In this document: piece after piece, positions 8,189 through 14,024 of the stretch
How positions within the stretch are numbered: the stretch's first letter is position 1
How the letters are laid out: each line of letters starts with the position of its first letter
NCBI GenBank assembly: GCA_900319195.1
Contig: ONNL01000141.1
Location: 1-14,024, forward strand
DNA from: an uncultured Ruminococcus sp.
GTDB taxonomy: Bacteria; Bacillota; Clostridia; Oscillospirales; Ruminococcaceae
Length of the DNA stretch: 14,024 bases
Direction of reading: 5' to 3'
Notes under the pieces: generated by a model
The model's input: the letters and a program-made list of their open reading frames with translations, nothing else
What the model was told of the DNA's origin: nothing
Database searches by the model: none
Translations under genes and position numbers: made by a program

Positions 8189-8223
8189 GAAAGTTCCTCC
8201 TAAACGGATTATAATATACTACT

Positions 8224-8252
8224 ATTATAATACAAAGTGTATACTTTGTAAA
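8224..8252 (-). promoter_or_regulatory. Promoter of the XRE regulator gene
   Basis: Minus-strand TTTACA (8247-8252) and TATAAT (8224-8229) with a 17-nt spacer. Predicted start of transcription is near 8217, about 29 nt before the ATG. Confidence 0.8.
8231..8250. promoter_or_regulatory. Palindromic operator candidate inside the regulator promoter
   Basis: TACAAAGT and ACTTTGTA form perfect 8-bp arms separated by GTAT. The palindrome fills the spacer and overlaps the -35 box, so a bound dimer would block RNA polymerase. This fits autorepression by the XRE protein (inference). Confidence 0.6.
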
Positions 8253-8331
8253 GAGTATTACGGGATGAATAATAGACAAATTTTCGCCTGTTTTTTTGTC
8301 ATTTCTTCCAATGCGTCACCCTTCGGCACGG

Positions 8332-8355
8332 TTTTTATGCGTATTCGCAAAAAAA
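8332..8355. repeat. Imperfect inverted repeat upstream of the phosphatase gene
   Basis: TTTTT-A-TGCG and CGCA-A-AAAAA flank a 4-nt centre (TATT), giving ten-base arms with one mismatch, 65 nt before the phosphatase start. It could be a regulator site. No clear -35/-10 pair for the phosphatase was found in 8253-8420. Confidence 0.3.
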
Positions 8356-8420
8356 TCCGCTCTGCCGTCGGTATAGGACGCACATAACAATAGACAACTA
8401 CTACAAAAGGACGTGATATT

Positions 8421-9059
8421 TTGAAAGGCTACAGGATAAGCGTGCTCCGTCACGGACTCACGCAGGCAAACGAGGACGGTGTCTACATAGGCACGACTGA
8501 CCTTCCGCTCTCAGCAAAGGGTGAGAGCGAGCTGTGCTCACGCATGGAGCAGTACGACTACCCGACGGTGCACAAGGTCTATTCCTCGCCGCTGAAACGC
8601 TGTACAGGCACAGCCGAGATACTGTTTCCATACACGGAAATTGAGACCGTTGACGACCTGCGCGAGCTCGACCTCGGTGAATTTGAAAACAAGAGCGTTG
8701 ATGAGCTGATAAAGCGTGAGGACTATAAGGCATGGCTCCACGGCGGAAAGGACGCTCGTGCGCCCGGTGGTGAGAGCCTTGAGGAGATGACCGCGCGTAC
8801 ATTCAAGGCACTGCATTATGTCATCACAGACATGATGGAGACGGGTCTCACGCACTGTGCAATGATAACTCACGGCGGCATCATCTCGAATATGCTCTCG
8901 TGCTTCGGGATACCAAAGTATAAGCCGCAGGACCTTCAAGCAGATTTCGGTATGGGATTTGATATTATCGTAACGGCACAGATGTGGCTGAATTCGCAGG
9001 CATTCGAGGTGCTCGGGTACTGTCCGTATGATAAGATACCCGACGCGGAGGACGAGTAA
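8421..9059 (+). CDS. Histidine phosphatase family protein (phosphoglycerate mutase-like fold)
   Basis: Cytosolic phosphatase that works through a phosphohistidine intermediate; family members include phosphoglycerate mutase-like and alpha-ribazole phosphatase enzymes, but the substrate here is not identifiable. The protein has 212 residues, as expected. Catalytic elements are present: the RHG motif (R10, H11 nucleophile, G12, in SVLRHGLTQAN), the SSPLKR segment supplying R60, a Glu in RELDLGEFE (probably E82), and the second His in ITHGG (H151). Residues 18-30 (EDGVYIGTTDLPL) match the usual 'G..D.PLS..G' segment. The start is TTG at 8421, with AAAAGG about ten nucleotides upstream. It seems to be a single-gene transcript followed by a hairpin at 9191. 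Confidence 0.92.
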   Translation: MKGYRISVLRHGLTQANEDGVYIGTTDLPLSAKGESELCSRMEQYDYPTVHKVYSSPLKRCTGTAEILFPYTEIETVDDLRELDLGEFENKSVDELIKREDYKAWLHGGKDARAPGGESLEEMTARTFKALHYVITDMMETGLTHCAMITHGGIISNMLSCFGIPKYKPQDLQADFGMGFDIIVTAQMWLNSQAFEVLGYCPYDKIPDAEDE

Positions 9060-9148
9060 GCGTAGTTCCTAAAGACTAATTTCTCTTTCGCAAACGGTAA
9101 CAAGCAGACTAACAGTTCTGCACAACAAGCAAGTCGGGTAACAATGGG

Positions 9149-9188
9149 TTTCAAAAGGGGTGCGGGTGTCCGGCGGACTGTTTTGAAA
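9149..9188 (+). repeat. Inverted repeat between the phosphatase gene and its terminator
   Basis: TTTCAAAA (9149-9156) pairs with TTTTGAAA (9181-9188); the 24-nt loop contains a small GTCC-GGC-GGAC hairpin (about 9168-9178). It sits immediately before the terminator hairpin and could form part of a 3' untranslated structure. Function unknown. Confidence 0.35.
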
Positions 9189-9190
9189 GA

Positions 9191-9233
9191 GGAGGCGCTT
9201 TGCAAGAGAAGCGCCTCCTTGTAGGGATTTTTT
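9191..9233 (+). terminator. Probable terminator after the phosphatase gene
   Basis: GGAGGCGCTT (9191-9200) pairs perfectly with AAGCGCCTCC (9209-9218) around an 8-nt loop. A T6 run follows at 9228-9233, about ten nucleotides past the stem, so the geometry is not ideal although the stem is very stable. Confidence 0.65.
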
Positions 9234-9244
9234 ATTCACCACCC

Positions 9245-9261
9245 TCGCAAATTATTTGCGA
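9245..9261. promoter_or_regulatory. Perfect palindrome upstream of the membrane protein / rluA-luxS operon
   Basis: TCGCAAAT-T-ATTTGCGA: 8-bp arms around one base. A TATAAC at 9265-9270 could be a -10 box, in which case the palindrome occupies the spacer; the matching -35 position is poor. It is the only operator-like element seen ahead of the operon starting at 9361. Confidence 0.4.
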
Positions 9262-9360
9262 TGCTATAACCACCGTTCTCAAAACCTACGCTCCAACTCA
9301 CACCCGAATAATCTTCCAAAAACTGCACATAATATCCGCAAAACCAACGGAGCGGATACT

Positions 9361-10263
9361 ATGAAACTTTTTAAACTTCTGAAATTTTCACACAGACTGC
9401 TAAAAGGCAAACGTGCACGGACTGCCGCAGTTTGTATGCTGCCTGTCGCAGCGGAGCTTTTCTTCCGATTTGCCGAGGCGGCGATATACGCAATGCTGCT
9501 GTATTTCCGCGAGATAAAGCCGATAGAGCTGTTCAACGGACGGAATATCATACAGCTTGTTACCCTCGTCTCATGCACTGTCATGAGGTGGATAGCCACT
9601 GCTCCGTTCACGCTCGCGGCGGCTTACAGGCTCACGGAGCTCGCAGACGACAGGGAAGCCACTCCCGTTGCGGAGCTCGTATCGGACGGAAAATTTTTTC
9701 GCAGGAGCTTAGTCTCACTGCTAATAGGAAAGCTCATCGGCACTGCCGCCGTTGTCCCGTCTATCTTCTTCGGACGCACAGCACTCGCGCTTCTGCACTC
9801 GGCGGAAAATGTCAGCGGCACATTCCTCACGATACACGCGGCTGTGCTCACAGCAGTTTCCGTGGGAGTATGGCTGTCGGTGAAGATAAGCCTTGCCGCT
9901 GTACCGTTTATTCTCGCAGAGGACAGGGAGCTCGGAGTATTCCGCGCCGTGATAAAGGCTTTCAGGATAATGCGCGGACGAAAAACAGCTGTCGTAAGGC
10001 TTACGCTGATATGCCTGCCGCTGATGCTCGTCGCCTTTCCTGCCGCATTCACACTGCTGTCCGCGGCATTCTCGCTCCTTGTCTCGATATGTCTCAAGGA
10101 GGACGAATACTGCCGCACAGAGACATTCACGCACTCACGGAGAGGGGAGCACAATGCAGAAACTCACATTCACGGTCGATGTCGATTCGGCTCTACTGAA
10201 AAACTTTCTCCGCGGACGAGAGGGAGTCTCACGCAGACTCCTCACCGCGCTGAAAAGGCGTGA
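9361..10263 (+). CDS. Multi-spanning membrane protein of unknown function
   Basis: Integral membrane protein of 300 residues with hydrophobic segments at about 22-50, 63-90, 117-146, 155-186 and 213-245. The stretch AVPFILAEDRELGVFRAVIKAFRIMRGRK (180-208) resembles the signature found in DUF975 or glycerophosphodiesterase-type membrane domains (a resemblance by eye, not a family assignment). The start is ATG 9361 with CGGAG about eight nucleotides upstream; the frame stays open to 9256, but the extra N-terminus looks like intergenic sequence and has no ribosome binding site. Odd feature: the frame runs 110 nt into the pseudouridine synthase gene. Residues beyond about 250 are hydrophilic and rich in Arg, His and Thr and look like an out-of-frame reading of that gene, so the natural stop may have been lost. 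Confidence 0.75.
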   Translation: MKLFKLLKFSHRLLKGKRARTAAVCMLPVAAELFFRFAEAAIYAMLLYFREIKPIELFNGRNIIQLVTLVSCTVMRWIATAPFTLAAAYRLTELADDREATPVAELVSDGKFFRRSLVSLLIGKLIGTAAVVPSIFFGRTALALLHSAENVSGTFLTIHAAVLTAVSVGVWLSVKISLAAVPFILAEDRELGVFRAVIKAFRIMRGRKTAVVRLTLICLPLMLVAFPAAFTLLSAAFSLLVSICLKEDEYCRTETFTHSRRGEHNAETHIHGRCRFGSTEKLSPRTRGSLTQTPHRAEKA

Positions 10264-11482
10264 GGGCGGTATCACCTGCAACGGCAAGCCCGCGCGGACT
10301 GTTGACACCGTAAGGCGCGGCGACGTCATTGTCCTGACTCTTGAGGACGATAAACAGCTTGAAGCGAATCCGTCGCTCAGCGTGCCGATCGCGTATGAAA
10401 GCGGGGACATCATCGTTTTCGACAAGCCGAGCGGAATGCCTGTGCACCCTTCAATAAAGCATCAGGGGGACACCCTCGGGAATTTCTTCGCGGCGCTCTA
10501 TCCCGACCTCACGTTCCGTCCCGTCAATCGTCTCGACAGAGACACCTCGGGACTTTGCATCGTCGCAAAAAACGCTCACGCGGCAAATCTCCTGCAAGGG
10601 AAGTGCCGCAAGGTCTACTACGCGGCTGTACACGGCACAACAGACGAGATCGGCACTATCGACGCTCCGATAGCACGTCAGCAGGAGTCGATAATCCTGC
10701 GCTGTGTACGCGCGGACGGTCAGCCCTCTGTGACGCACTACAAAAGGCTGAAGCACAACAGAAAATACTCGCTCGCAGAGGTAAGGCTCGAAACGGGGCG
10801 CACTCATCAGATAAGAGTGCACTTCGCCCACATCGGTCACTCCCTCGCAGGAGATGATATGTACGGCGGTTCGAGGGACGACATTTCCCGTCAGGCTTTG
10901 CACTGCGGAAGTCTCAACTTTACCGAGCCGCTGACAAATAAAACAATAACCGTAAATTCACCTCTGCCTGATGACATGGCGGAGCTTTTCAGGGAGGAAA
11001 AAACAATGGATAAAATCGCAAGCTTTCAGGTTGACCACACAAAATTCAGCGTGGGAATGTATATTTCGCGTATCGACGGTGATATAATTACATATGATGT
11101 CCGCATGGTCAAGCCAAACAGCGGCACATATGTCTCGAACCCCTCGCTGCACACTATCGAGCACCTCTTTGCGACATACGCAAGGAATTCGGCAGTCGGC
11201 AAGGACGTTGTGTACGTAGGACCTATGGGCTGCCGCACGGGCTTCTATCTGCTCACCCGTGACAGCGTTTCACGCGAGGACGCGATCAAGCTCGTGCGTG
11301 ACTCATTCCGCTTCATTGCCGATTTCGACAGCGAGATACCGGGCTGCTCGGCTGTTGAGTGCGGCAACTACCTCGAGCATGACCTTGACTCAGCAAGGAA
11401 GGACGTGCTCCCTCTGCTCAGCATTCTCGAAAAGGGATACACTCCCGAAATGCTCGAATATTCCTACCATTACAGCAAGTAA
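10154..11482 (+). CDS. RluA-type pseudouridine synthase in one reading frame with LuxS (442 residues)
   Basis: Residues 1-284 form a pseudouridine synthase that isomerises uridines in RNA, probably rRNA. An S4-like RNA-binding segment covers about 14-65 (LLKNFLRGREGVSRRLL...ITCNGK...VRRGD). The catalytic domain shows DIIVFDKPSGMPVHPS (85-100), the catalytic motif NRLDRDTSGL with D128 (Asn replaces the usual His before RLD), KVYYAAVHG (153-161), and RLETGRTHQIRVHFAHIGHSLAGDDMYG. Residue 285 onward is a complete S-ribosylhomocysteine lyase (described separately). There is no stop between the two; the junction reads ELFREEKT-MDKIASF. The start is ATG 10154, with AGAGGGGAG immediately upstream (10141-10149); the frame is open to 10079, but that part lies inside the preceding gene. 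The product could be a real fusion, or two proteins made by slippage and internal initiation. A sequencing error in the A6 run is the main alternative. Confidence 0.8.
   Translation: MQKLTFTVDVDSALLKNFLRGREGVSRRLLTALKRREGGITCNGKPARTVDTVRRGDVIVLTLEDDKQLEANPSLSVPIAYESGDIIVFDKPSGMPVHPSIKHQGDTLGNFFAALYPDLTFRPVNRLDRDTSGLCIVAKNAHAANLLQGKCRKVYYAAVHGTTDEIGTIDAPIARQQESIILRCVRADGQPSVTHYKRLKHNRKYSLAEVRLETGRTHQIRVHFAHIGHSLAGDDMYGGSRDDISRQALHCGSLNFTEPLTNKTITVNSPLPDDMAELFREEKTMDKIASFQVDHTKFSVGMYISRIDGDIITYDVRMVKPNSGTYVSNPSLHTIEHLFATYARNSAVGKDVVYVGPMGCRTGFYLLTRDSVSREDAIKLVRDSFRFIADFDSEIPGCSAVECGNYLEHDLDSARKDVLPLLSILEKGYTPEMLEYSYHYSK
10991..11013 (+). promoter_or_regulatory. luxS ribosome binding site, A6 slip site and hidden TAA at the rluA-luxS junction
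   Basis: AGGGAGG (10991-10997), A6 (10998-11003), luxS ATG (11006-11008). In the synthase frame the codons are AGG GAG GAA AAA ACA ATG. A -1 slip on AAA, or one extra A in the run, gives AAC AAT GGA TAA, stopping at 11011-11013. Separate synthase and LuxS products would then overlap as ATGGATAA, a normal coupled-gene arrangement. Confidence 0.65.
11006..11482 (+). CDS. luxS: S-ribosylhomocysteine lyase LuxS (internal start within the fused frame)
   Basis: Cleaves S-ribosylhomocysteine to homocysteine and 4,5-dihydroxy-2,3-pentanedione, the precursor of autoinducer-2, in the activated methyl cycle. Counted from the ATG at 11006 it has 158 residues, full length for the family. Metal ligands H49, H53 (HTIEHL) and C119 (ECGNYLEHDL), the general base E52 and the catalytic C76 (GPMGCRTGFY) are all present, as are S6, H11 (SFQVDH) and R33 in the substrate region, so the enzyme should be active. 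AGGGAGG at 10991-10997 lies eight nucleotides before the ATG, ideal for independent initiation even though the upstream synthase frame reads straight through. The M23 peptidase gene follows after 24 nt, so the gene is likely part of the 9361-13270 operon. Confidence 0.93.
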   Translation: MDKIASFQVDHTKFSVGMYISRIDGDIITYDVRMVKPNSGTYVSNPSLHTIEHLFATYARNSAVGKDVVYVGPMGCRTGFYLLTRDSVSREDAIKLVRDSFRFIADFDSEIPGCSAVECGNYLEHDLDSARKDVLPLLSILEKGYTPEMLEYSYHYSK

Positions 11483-11506
11483 CGGCATCTGAAAGGAGCT
11501 GATACA

Positions 11507-13270
11507 GTGAGCTTCGACCCACATATATACGAAGACGAAAACACGTCCGAGGGACTTTTAAGCAGGCTCGGAAAGGGTATTACCTCCGCGCTTGTGAGAA
11601 TAGGTCTCTCGGGCACAAAGACAGCAGTAAAGATACTCCTCGGCATACTCGCTGTGCTGAGATTCATACTGACAGAGCTTTGGGACATCGTGCTCTTAGC
11701 GCTGAAGGTGCTGATGTGGCTCGTGAAGGAATTTACGGACTCCCTCCGCGGACGCAGCAGAAAAAACCGCGAACTGCAGCGCGAAGTACGAAAAGCGGCA
11801 AAGCTCGGGGAGAAGGAGCACCGCGAAGCTGTCCTCAGATTTGCAGGCTCCTACCTCTTCGGTGAGGGCGGAGTGTTCTATACGGCATTCAACTACGCTC
11901 TGCCGATAATCTCCGCAGCCTTTCTGATAGGCGTTATACGCTACGGCTCGGGACTTGAATACGGCATAAGCGTAAAGTACAACGGCAAGGAGATAGGCGT
12001 TATAAGCAGTCAGTCAGACTACGACGAGGCTGCCCGCGAGGTAAAGCAGCGTATCGCCTATGCTGAGGACCAGAAAGCCGTTGATATGTCCGCTCAGTTT
12101 TCGCTCAGGATAATCTCCGATAACGACACCGTGATGAACGCGACTCAGCTTGCAAACTCAATGCTTGAAGCCTCCGATGAGGAGCTCACTCAGGCGAGCG
12201 GTATCTACATCGACGGTAACTTCGTCGGTGCGGTAAAGGATCCAACGGCTGTTCAGGACGCTCTCGACGAGCATCTGCTCAACTATAAGGTCGAGGGCAA
12301 CGTCAGGGACATCTCATACAAAAACAATATCGAATACACGGACGGTATCTACCTTGCAAGCAGCGTCATGGAACAGCAGGCGGCAATTGATATGCTCACC
12401 TCCTCGACCGAGAAAAAGGGCGTTTACGTCGCAAAGATGAACGATACTCCCGTTACGATTTGCCAGAAATACAACATGAAGCTTGCCGACCTCCAGAAGC
12501 TCAACCCGGGCATGAAGGACGAGGTCAAGGCAGGACAGATAGTCAACATCACCGAGACCGAGAGCTATCTGCCGATTCAGTATATACGCGACATGGAGTC
12601 GCTCACATTCCTCGATTACGAGACGATAGAGGTCGAGACGAGCGCTCTCAACGTCGGCACAAGAGCTCTTCTTGTTAAGGGCAGCCGCGGTGAAAAAGTC
12701 TCAGAGGTCGAGATATCCTATATCGACGGCATCGAATACTCACGCAAGGTACTGAGCAGCGAGATAACGAAAAAGCCTGTTGTCGAGCAGATAGGAATCG
12801 GCACCTACTCCGCAAGACCTTCGGGTCCTGAGACCATACTTGCAGGAAACGGGCTCTTCGGCTGGCCTGTTGACGGCGGATATATCAGCGACCCGTTCAT
12901 CAGCGACAGAAACCACAAGGGCATGGATATTGCCGCTCCCGAAGGTACTTCCATATACGCGGCAGGCGACGGAGTGGTGCTCTCAGCAGGCTGGAATTCG
13001 GGCGGCTACGGCTATGTCGTTATGATAGGTCACGAGGACGGCTATCAGACCGTTTACGGTCACATGAGCGACGTTGTAGCTGTTGAGGGACAGGTAGTCA
13101 CTCGCGGTCAGCTTATCGGCTACGTCGGCACAACGGGCAATTCGACAGGCGACCACTGCCACTTTGAAGTGCGCTGCAACGGTATCTGCCTGAACCCTGC
13201 CGACTTCCTCAATACTGTTGACGCCTTCACCGACGACACCGAGGAAAAGGATGACAAGAAAAAGGAATGA
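11507..13270 (+). CDS. Membrane-anchored M23 metallopeptidase with LysM and G5-like domains (cell-wall hydrolase)
   Basis: Predicted peptidoglycan endopeptidase of 587 residues acting on the outer face of the membrane. The N-terminal 35 residues are cytoplasmic. Hydrophobic segments cover about 40-75, followed by a basic stretch (RGRSRKNRELQREVRK) and a second hydrophobic segment at about 128-146. An extracytoplasmic region of unknown fold covers about 150-300. LysM follows at about 305-349 (GVYVAKMNDTPVTICQKYNMKLADLQKLNPG...AGQIVNI), then a G5-like domain at about 352-432, then the peptidase at about 450-572. Zinc ligands are H470 and D474 (NHKGMD) and H552 in HCH (550-552), with H519 in YGHM as catalytic partner, so the site is intact. 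The C-terminal tail is acidic/basic (DDTEEKDDKKKE). The start is GTG 11507, eight nucleotides after GAAAGGAG. It is the last gene of the operon. Confidence 0.93.
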   Translation: MSFDPHIYEDENTSEGLLSRLGKGITSALVRIGLSGTKTAVKILLGILAVLRFILTELWDIVLLALKVLMWLVKEFTDSLRGRSRKNRELQREVRKAAKLGEKEHREAVLRFAGSYLFGEGGVFYTAFNYALPIISAAFLIGVIRYGSGLEYGISVKYNGKEIGVISSQSDYDEAAREVKQRIAYAEDQKAVDMSAQFSLRIISDNDTVMNATQLANSMLEASDEELTQASGIYIDGNFVGAVKDPTAVQDALDEHLLNYKVEGNVRDISYKNNIEYTDGIYLASSVMEQQAAIDMLTSSTEKKGVYVAKMNDTPVTICQKYNMKLADLQKLNPGMKDEVKAGQIVNITETESYLPIQYIRDMESLTFLDYETIEVETSALNVGTRALLVKGSRGEKVSEVEISYIDGIEYSRKVLSSEITKKPVVEQIGIGTYSARPSGPETILAGNGLFGWPVDGGYISDPFISDRNHKGMDIAAPEGTSIYAAGDGVVLSAGWNSGGYGYVVMIGHEDGYQTVYGHMSDVVAVEGQVVTRGQLIGYVGTTGNSTGDHCHFEVRCNGICLNPADFLNTVDAFTDDTEEKDDKKKE

Positions 13271-13292
13271 GCCGAAAAGCTCAGATATAAGC

Positions 13293-13326
13293 AAAAGGGA
13301 AGCCTTCCGCGGATGGTTTCCCTTTT
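13293..13326. terminator. Bidirectional terminator between the M23 peptidase and lipoprotein genes
   Basis: AAAAGGGAA (13293-13301) pairs with TTCCCTTTT (13318-13326), extended inward by CC/GG. T-runs on both strands allow it to stop transcription from either convergent gene. Confidence 0.88.
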
Positions 13327-13345
13327 TGACATTATAATACGGATA

Positions 13346-13903
13346 TTACTCGGCACTTGTGGTCGTTTCCTTGCTCATTTCCCTCTGATACGCAGCCGCA
13401 TCAAACTTCGTAAACTCGGCGACCTTTTTGAAATGCAGCTCCGAGCTTTTCCCGTTTTGCTGCTGTGAGGTCACTATCCCGCTGCCGTCACGCTTAAACT
13501 CAACAGGCTTATCAAAGGAAGCAGAGCTCTCAGCCGAAAACTCAAAGGTATCATCCCCCGAAGCCTTCCATGTACCTTCCATTTTCTCACTGCTAAGGGC
13601 ATTTGAGCAGACAGCCTTTCCGTCCGAGCCAAATTCAAAGCGCATTACCGCACTCACGGGGACATCATACATCTCCTTCACAGACTCGCCGTCCGTGATT
13701 ATCTCACTGCACTCCCACTTGCCCTCAATGAGCTCCTCAATACTCACATCGGTAGTCGTCTCAACAGTAGATACCTCAGCAGTCGTTGTAATACTCTCAT
13801 CAGCCTTGTTCTCAGATCCGGAACTGCTGCTCTTGTCCGAGCACCCCAAAGCACAGCCTGCTATCATGAGCGACGCTATGGTTATAAGCAAATAATTCTT
13901 CAT
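13346..13903 (-). CDS. Small secreted lipoprotein with lipocalin-like C-terminal domain
   Basis: Surface lipoprotein of 185 residues, function unknown. The signal peptide MKNYLLITIASLMIAGCALGC ends in a lipobox (ALGC preferred, with IAGC four residues earlier as the alternative). After the cysteine comes a Ser/Thr/Glu-rich linker (about 22-58: SDKSSSSGSENKADES...TTTDVS), then a compact domain, IEGKWECSEIITDG...MRFEFGSDGKAVC...MEGTWKASGDDTFEFS, resembling the small lipocalin-like domains seen in many Clostridia lipoproteins (inference). The ATG at 13903 is chosen because GGAGGG lies five to six nucleotides upstream and the signal peptide then begins correctly. The upstream in-frame ATG at 13933 lies beyond the predicted transcription start. 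No functional partner is evident; its 3' end converges on the M23 peptidase gene. Confidence 0.85.
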   Translation of the reverse strand: MKNYLLITIASLMIAGCALGCSDKSSSSGSENKADESITTTAEVSTVETTTDVSIEELIEGKWECSEIITDGESVKEMYDVPVSAVMRFEFGSDGKAVCSNALSSEKMEGTWKASGDDTFEFSAESSASFDKPVEFKRDGSGIVTSQQQNGKSSELHFKKVAEFTKFDAAAYQREMSKETTTSAE

Positions 13904-13934
13904 ACTGCCCTCCGAAATCGTTTCTGTTGTCATT

Positions 13935-13963
13935 ATTATACCATATTAACGCTCTAATTTCAA
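13935..13963 (-). promoter_or_regulatory. Promoter of the lipoprotein gene
   Basis: Minus-strand TTGAAA (13958-13963) and TATAAT (13935-13940) with a 17-nt spacer; predicted start of transcription near 13928, giving a leader of about 25 nt. Beyond it, to the window end, nothing recognisable was seen. Confidence 0.75.
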
Positions 13964-14024
13964 CCCTCAATGCGAAAATGCGTTGTTTTCAGACGATTCC
14001 AACAGTCAAAATCACATTTTGGTC

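Noticed and set aside
7745..8203. Plus-strand open frame opposite the XRE regulator
   Set aside because: Antisense shadow of a clear helix-turn-helix gene; no ribosome binding site or domain.
9256..9360. Longer N-terminus for the membrane protein from ATG 9256
   Set aside because: It begins inside the 9245-9261 palindrome, has no ribosome binding site, and adds an Asn/Arg/His-rich stretch unlike the following protein; ATG 9361 has a Shine-Dalgarno.
10079..10153. Longer N-terminus for the pseudouridine synthase from ATG 10079
   Set aside because: It lies in the coding region of the membrane protein and lacks a ribosome binding site; ATG 10154 is directly preceded by AGAGGGGAG.
9432..10199. 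Long open frame on the plus strand overlapping the membrane protein gene
   Set aside because: Its translation is rich in Arg, Cys and His with no recognisable domain, typical of an out-of-frame shadow; the overlapping frame gives a coherent membrane protein.
13904..13933. Lipoprotein start at ATG 13933
   Set aside because: It falls upstream of the predicted transcription start and would add ten polar residues before the signal peptide; ATG 13903 has GGAGGG.
1..14024. CRISPR array, insertion sequence, phage or toxin-antitoxin system
   Set aside because: No spaced direct repeats, transposase, integrase or phage gene was found; the XRE regulator is too long for an antitoxin and has no toxin-like partner.

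Overview
The window looks like a chromosomal segment of a Ruminococcus-like member of the Clostridia (low to mid GC Bacillota). This is an inference from strong AGGAGG-type ribosome binding sites, frequent TTG starts, the Firmicutes-type sugar importer with a very large binding protein, and luxS. No mobile element, CRISPR array, tRNA or rRNA was seen.

Layout. Positions 1-4635 (minus strand) hold a carbohydrate ABC importer operon: a 990-residue secreted binding protein, a MalF-type permease and a MalG-type permease that runs off the left edge. No ATPase is visible; importers of this class often borrow a shared MsmX-type ATPase. Positions 4636-5224 form a divergent control region with two strong sigma-A promoters and a roughly 170-nt stretch of strong RNA-folding potential upstream of the binding protein. 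Positions 5225-7283 (plus) encode a NatA/NatB-like ABC exporter pair ending in a good terminator. Convergent to it, at 7475-8188 (minus), is an XRE-type repressor-like regulator with its own terminator and a palindrome embedded in its promoter. A histidine phosphatase follows at 8421-9059 (plus).

Positions 9361-13270 (plus) look like one operon: a multi-spanning membrane protein, an RluA-type pseudouridine synthase, LuxS, and a membrane-anchored LysM-G5-M23 cell-wall peptidase. It ends in a bidirectional terminator shared with a convergent small lipoprotein gene (13346-13903, minus).

The most notable observation is that the pseudouridine synthase and LuxS are one uninterrupted reading frame, while luxS keeps its own Shine-Dalgarno sequence and ATG just after an A6 run. 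A one-base slip on that run would end the synthase at a TAA overlapping the luxS start. The second most notable is the structured leader or small RNA in front of the sugar-transport operon. Five of twelve assigned starts are TTG or GTG.
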